Shown one piece after another: positions 32,258-35,452 of a stretch of DNA of 35,452 nt; within the stretch, counting starts at the first letter, position 1, and each line of letters starts with the position of its first letter. Where the stretch lies: NCBI GenBank assembly GCA_900763995.1, contig CAAFMK010000155.1:1-35452 (forward strand), read 5' to 3'. The DNA is from an uncultured Oscillospiraceae bacterium. Lineage in GTDB: Bacteria; Bacillota; Clostridia; Oscillospirales; Oscillospiraceae. The notes beneath the pieces were generated by a model. It saw nothing but the letters and a program-made list of their open reading frames with translations, was not told the origin of the DNA and did not search any database. The translations under genes and the position numbers were made by a program.

Positions 32258-33318
32258 GATGTCACCGCCATAATTGCCGATACAATGCTGACCAGCAGCA
32301 TCAGGGCTCCAGCACCTGTCATCCCCAGCACCAGACCAAAGGCACTTCCAATGGCATCAATCAGCTGACTCAGCTTTCCCTGGGCCACAGTGGCACACAG
32401 TGCTCCTGTCACCTTATAGACCAGATATTGCAGGGCAAGGTGGAGAAATGGCGTCAGGCAAATGGCCAGCACCACCACCAGCCCCACTGCACCCACCGCC
32501 CCACGCAGCGCCCCGGCTCCGGCCAGCACTGACTCTGAGGCATCCGCCAGAATGCCGCCCACTACAGGGATCGCTCTGGAAATGGCCATCTTGGTGGCTT
32601 TGATGGCGGAGGCATCCGCACTGCCCGCAATGGCTCCGCTGGCGGTCAAATAGCCCACAAAGGCCAACAAAAGGGCAGTTAACAGGAAGGTGACCGCACT
32701 TTTTAACAGTCCAGCCAGCTTGTTCAGACCAGAATTTCCCACCACTGTATAAGCACAACTGACGGCCACATAGGCATATAACATTGGGATCAGCAGATGA
32801 TCCATCAATGTGATCAACAGCTGGGAGAAAAGCACTGTGGCCCCCTGACGCACCGCCGCACTGCTCACACCTCCAGTGGCTGCGGTCAATATGGCCATCA
32901 CAGGCAGCAAAATTTCAGAAAACCCCCTCATTTTTCCAATGGTTTCCCACCCCAAACCAATCATGGCCGCCATATCTGTCATAGTCAGCGCAGTAATGGC
33001 CAGCGCCCCCGCAATGGTGACCGCCTGCAATCCCTGGCCGCCTGTCTCCCCCTGAGCACTCTCAGCCAGACCGCACAACAGCACAACGATCAGCAGCTTC
33101 ACCGCTGTGACAAGGCTGGACTTCAGCAATGTCTTGATCTGTCTGGTTCCATCTACAAGGAGGTTGGACAGTCCCCTTTCAATATCACTCCCCTCCTCCA
33201 CACCGTAGCTTTCCGCCTGTTCCCACAGCTGGTTCAAACCGGGAATCGGGAGCTCCGCCCCCATGCTGGGCTCCACGCACAAAATACACAACAAAGCAAA
33301 TATGACCAGTCTTTTCAT
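32254..33318 (-). CDS. spoIIIAE: Stage III sporulation protein AE
   Basis: This 354-residue integral membrane protein has a signal peptide (MKRLVIFALLCILCVEPSMG) and about eight membrane helices, including VTIAGALAITALTMTDMAAM and VSCAYTVVGNSGLNKLAGLL. It forms the transport core of the SpoIIIA complex at the forespore outer membrane. It overlaps spoIIIAD upstream by four bases and spoIIIAF downstream by four bases. Confidence 0.95.
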   Translation of the reverse strand: MKRLVIFALLCILCVEPSMGAELPIPGLNQLWEQAESYGVEEGSDIERGLSNLLVDGTRQIKTLLKSSLVTAVKLLIVVLLCGLAESAQGETGGQGLQAVTIAGALAITALTMTDMAAMIGLGWETIGKMRGFSEILLPVMAILTAATGGVSSAAVRQGATVLFSQLLITLMDHLLIPMLYAYVAVSCAYTVVGNSGLNKLAGLLKSAVTFLLTALLLAFVGYLTASGAIAGSADASAIKATKMAISRAIPVVGGILADASESVLAGAGALRGAVGAVGLVVVLAICLTPFLHLALQYLVYKVTGALCATVAQGKLSQLIDAIGSAFGLVLGMTGAGALMLLVSIVSAIMAVTS

Positions 33319-33704
33319 CCCAGCAGCTCCCCCATCATCTGGGCCACCGCCCTGACCAGAGGCAGTGCCACCAGCAGCCCAAGGATACTGCCAGCGGTCT
33401 CCACAAAAGCGGCCACCCCACTCTCTCCGGCGGAACGACAGATCTCCACCGTCAGCTTGGTGAGGATGGACAGGGCAACTGTTTTGACCACTGGCTCCAG
33501 CAGGATCTCGGACACACCTGCCTGCCCCGCCAGCTCCTCCATCAGCGCAATGACCGCACCCAGCCCCTCAGCCACCACAGCTAAGATCCACAGCCCCGCC
33601 GCCAGGATCAGCAGCAAAGCCAATTCCGGGGTATGTTTCTTCAGGACACTGCTGAGGATCACCGCTGTCACCCCCACAGCGGCCAGCTTCACCATGGTGT
33701 CCAT
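33315..33704 (-). CDS. spoIIIAD: Stage III sporulation protein AD
   Basis: This 129-residue protein has about four membrane helices, related to type III secretion inner-membrane proteins of the export gate. Motifs include VVKTVALSILTKLTVEICRS and AGSILGLLVALPLVRAVAQM. Its ATG overlaps the spoIIIAC stop codon (TAATG). Confidence 0.93.
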   Translation of the reverse strand: MDTMVKLAAVGVTAVILSSVLKKHTPELALLLILAAGLWILAVVAEGLGAVIALMEELAGQAGVSEILLEPVVKTVALSILTKLTVEICRSAGESGVAAFVETAGSILGLLVALPLVRAVAQMMGELLG

Positions 33705-33898
33705 TACAGTCCAAACAGGGACTTGACCAGATCAAAGAGATTGGCGATCTCCCGCACCACCATCATAAGTACCACCACCAGCCCCGCCAGTGTGGTCATC
33801 ATGGCCTGCTCGTCCCGGCCAGCCCGACTAAGTACCTGATTGAGCACTGCCACCAAAATTCCAATGGCGGCAATTTTAAAAATCAAATCCACATCCAA
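33704..33898 (-). CDS. spoIIIAC: Stage III sporulation protein AC
   Basis: This is a small 64-residue protein with two membrane helices: DLIFKIAAIGILVAVLNQVL, then TTLAGLVVVLMMVVREIANL. It matches SpoIIIAC in length and sequence. The start is a TTG at 33898 with GGGG eight bases upstream; the long in-frame upstream reading frame is out-of-frame sequence of spoIIIAB and is not translated as part of it. Confidence 0.93.
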   Translation of the reverse strand: MDVDLIFKIAAIGILVAVLNQVLSRAGRDEQAMMTTLAGLVVVLMMVVREIANLFDLVKSLFGL

Positions 33899-33939
33899 GC
33901 AAATTTCCCCACTTTCTTTGGTAGTTTGCACCCACTCCC

Positions 33940-34449
33940 TTACAGCAGGAGGATCACCAGAAAAGCCCCGCCCGACAGGCCCAGCACCTGATAGACCCGC
34001 CCCTGCCGTCGGCGCTCCTGCTCCCCCTGGGAGACCATCTCCTCCAGATGGCGGCGGGCTGCTGCCACCGCCTCCCGCTGAGCCTGGGCATCGTACCGCC
34101 CCAAAATGGCCCCTAGCGAGGTCAGGATGGCCTGTCCCTCCTGCCCCAGCTCCGCCTGATGTTCCACCTGGGCAGACCACAGGGAAGAAAATTCCTGTGT
34201 ATCCAGTCTAGACAGATCCTGTTGGCAGCCCTCCAGAAATCGGCGGGCAGATCCAGCGCTGAGCCCAGCCACCCGCTCCAGCAGCTGAGGCAGGGGTGGC
34301 GCACCCAGATCCAGCTCCCGCTCTAAAAGACCCAGTGCCTGTACCATCTGTTTCATGGCCTGGAGCCGTCGTCGCAGCCCATCAGCCGCCTGAAAGCCCA
34401 GCCAGGCACACACCGCCGCCACCAGGACGGCCCCCATGATTCGCATCAT
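33940..34449 (-). CDS. spoIIIAB: Stage III sporulation protein AB
   Basis: This 169-residue protein has a membrane helix at each end (about 5-22 and 152-169). Between them is a helical hairpin domain (LRRRLQAMKQMVQALGLLER, AILGRYDAQAQREAVAAARR) related to type II secretion and type IV pilus inner-membrane components. It starts immediately after the spoIIIAA stop codon (TAGATG), so the two are translationally coupled. Confidence 0.93.
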   Translation of the reverse strand: MMRIMGAVLVAAVCAWLGFQAADGLRRRLQAMKQMVQALGLLERELDLGAPPLPQLLERVAGLSAGSARRFLEGCQQDLSRLDTQEFSSLWSAQVEHQAELGQEGQAILTSLGAILGRYDAQAQREAVAAARRHLEEMVSQGEQERRRQGRVYQVLGLSGGAFLVILLL

Positions 34450-35361
34450 CTACTTCAGCTCCTCCACAGTATAATGTCGCTCTGACCCAGCACGACGGAT
34501 CTGAACCAGGTATCGAAACAGCCCCTCCTGCAACATGGTGCGGTAGAGGGGACGGCGCTCCAGATCCCCTCGCCCTGACCCGTGGGCGGTGGCCAGCAGC
34601 GTGACCCCACAGCCCGATGCTGTTGTCAGCGCCTTGACATCTTCTGGGGCGGTGATCTCATCAATGGCCAGCACCTGGGGGTTCATGGCCCGCAGCAGGA
34701 GCATCAGCCCCTGGGCCTTGGGGCATCCCTCCACCACATCGGTACGCCTGCCCACCCCAAGCTGCGGCACCCCCCGATACAGTGCCGCCACCTCCCCCCG
34801 CTCATCTGCCAGGGAGATCCGTCTTGGCTGGCACCCCTCCCCCTCTGACACCCCACGCACCAGGTCACGCAGCAGGGTGGTCTTTCCCATTCCCGGTGGG
34901 GATAGGATCAGGGTATCCTCCAACACTCCATTGGGACATAGACTGGGTAATATCGTCTGGCTGACACCCACCACCTGCCTTGCAATACGAATACTGGCCG
35001 AGGACAGGGTGCGTATGGTGTGGATCTGTCCCTCCCGCATCACCGCCGTCCCACACAGGCCAATGCGGTGGCCCCCTTCTATGGTCAAATACCCCCTGCA
35101 CACCTGATCCAAAACCGTATGTACTGAGGCCCTGCTGGCGATCTCCAGCACCTGCTCCAGATCCCGCACCTCTACCTCAGGCCCTCCCAATGAATACTCC
35201 CCCTCAGGCAGCACCACTGTCATGGGCCAACCAGTGCGCAGCCGCAGCTCCTCTGCCTGTCCCTGCTGCTGCTCACTAAGCACCATTGCCCGCCGCCGCA
35301 GCTCCAGGGGCAGTACCTGCATCACCTGATGGTAGGGCAGGCTCCCTGTCTTTTGTTCCAT
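34450..35361 (-). CDS. spoIIIAA: Stage III sporulation protein AA (secretion-type ATPase)
   Basis: This 303-residue ATPase of the type II/IV secretion (GspE/VirB11) family is thought to power the SpoIIIA complex. An N-terminal domain (EELRLRTGWPMTV) precedes Walker A ILSPPGMGKTTLLRDLVRG and Walker B PQVLAIDEITAPEDVKAL; the histidine box LLATAHGSGRGD follows. I place the start at the ATG at 35361, with GAGAGG and an upstream AAAGG, because the sigma-E-like promoter predicts a transcription start near 35377. The longer in-frame reading begins upstream of that start. Confidence 0.94.
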   Translation of the reverse strand: MEQKTGSLPYHQVMQVLPLELRRRAMVLSEQQQGQAEELRLRTGWPMTVVLPEGEYSLGGPEVEVRDLEQVLEIASRASVHTVLDQVCRGYLTIEGGHRIGLCGTAVMREGQIHTIRTLSSASIRIARQVVGVSQTILPSLCPNGVLEDTLILSPPGMGKTTLLRDLVRGVSEGEGCQPRRISLADERGEVAALYRGVPQLGVGRRTDVVEGCPKAQGLMLLLRAMNPQVLAIDEITAPEDVKALTTASGCGVTLLATAHGSGRGDLERRPLYRTMLQEGLFRYLVQIRRAGSERHYTVEELK

Positions 35362-35383
35362 CCTCTCACCAACCTTTGTCCCA

Positions 35384-35413
35384 GATCTATGTGGACAACC
35401 GCAGAGATATTCC
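35384..35413 (-). promoter_or_regulatory. Sigma-E-type promoter of the spoIIIA operon
   Basis: On the minus strand GGAATATC (35413-35406) and CATAGATC (35391-35384) are separated by 14 bases, close to the Bacillus sigma-E consensus (ATATT-14-CATAcAnT). The predicted start is about 16 bases before the spoIIIAA ATG. The Bacillus operon is known to be transcribed by mother-cell sigma-E. Confidence 0.65.
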
Positions 35414-35452
35414 TTTGACCGATCACCGGAAGCAAAGTGCAATAGCAGTGTA

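Noticed and set aside
33899..34180. Long N-terminal extension of spoIIIAC
   Set aside because: The upstream in-frame sequence overlaps spoIIIAB, is Gly/Pro-rich shadow sequence, and a TTG with a ribosome binding site at 33898 gives the exact family length.

Overview
The window looks like a chromosomal segment of a spore-forming, amino-acid-fermenting anaerobe of the class Clostridia, probably an Oscillospirales / Flavonifractor-like gut bacterium. This placement is an inference. It rests on a complete 2-hydroxyglutarate (glutamate fermentation) gene cluster, a full spoIIIA sporulation operon, a Gram-positive-type SRP RNA with an Alu-like 5' domain, a YqhY-type Asp23 protein, strong AGGAGG ribosome binding sites and moderately high G+C. 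Almost every gene lies on the minus strand; the araC-type regulator and a decayed Hsp70 gene are the exceptions.

Layout from left to right. Bases 1-520 hold the decayed end of an insertion sequence, followed by tRNA-Arg(ACG) with its own promoter and terminator. Bases 730-10545 hold the hydroxyglutarate cluster, read right to left: gctA-gctB-gcdA-hgdC-hgdA-hgdB, then gcdC, a gcdD-biotinyl fusion and gcdB. Together these encode glutaconate CoA-transferase, the radical 2-hydroxyglutaryl-CoA dehydratase with its ATP-dependent activator, and the Na+-pumping biotin enzyme glutaconyl-CoA decarboxylase. They convert (R)-2-hydroxyglutarate to crotonyl-CoA and CO2 while building a sodium gradient. A second, near-perfect promoter followed by a 15-bp 5' hairpin precedes gcdC. 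A divergent AraC-family gene at 10746 is the likely local regulator.

Bases 11667-18281 are a housekeeping block (DUF1385, prmC, recA, recX, rimO, pgsA, yitT). Bases 18362-26520 carry two two-component systems, one with a repeat-bearing lipoprotein and one with an unusual multi-membrane-span sensor, plus a MATE exporter. Bases 26622-29214 hold ybaB, dnaX and the SRP RNA. Bases 29413-29990 hold an hscC-like Hsp70 pseudogene. Bases 30038-35452 hold the Asp23 gene and spoIIIAA-AH with a good sigma-E-type promoter.

The most notable observations are the fusion of the glutaconyl-CoA decarboxylase delta subunit to a second, almost identical biotinyl domain; an Ala/Lys-rich helical insertion in GctA; the hairpin architecture of the hydroxyglutarate operon; and the two pseudogenes. 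No CRISPR array, prophage or intact mobile element was seen.
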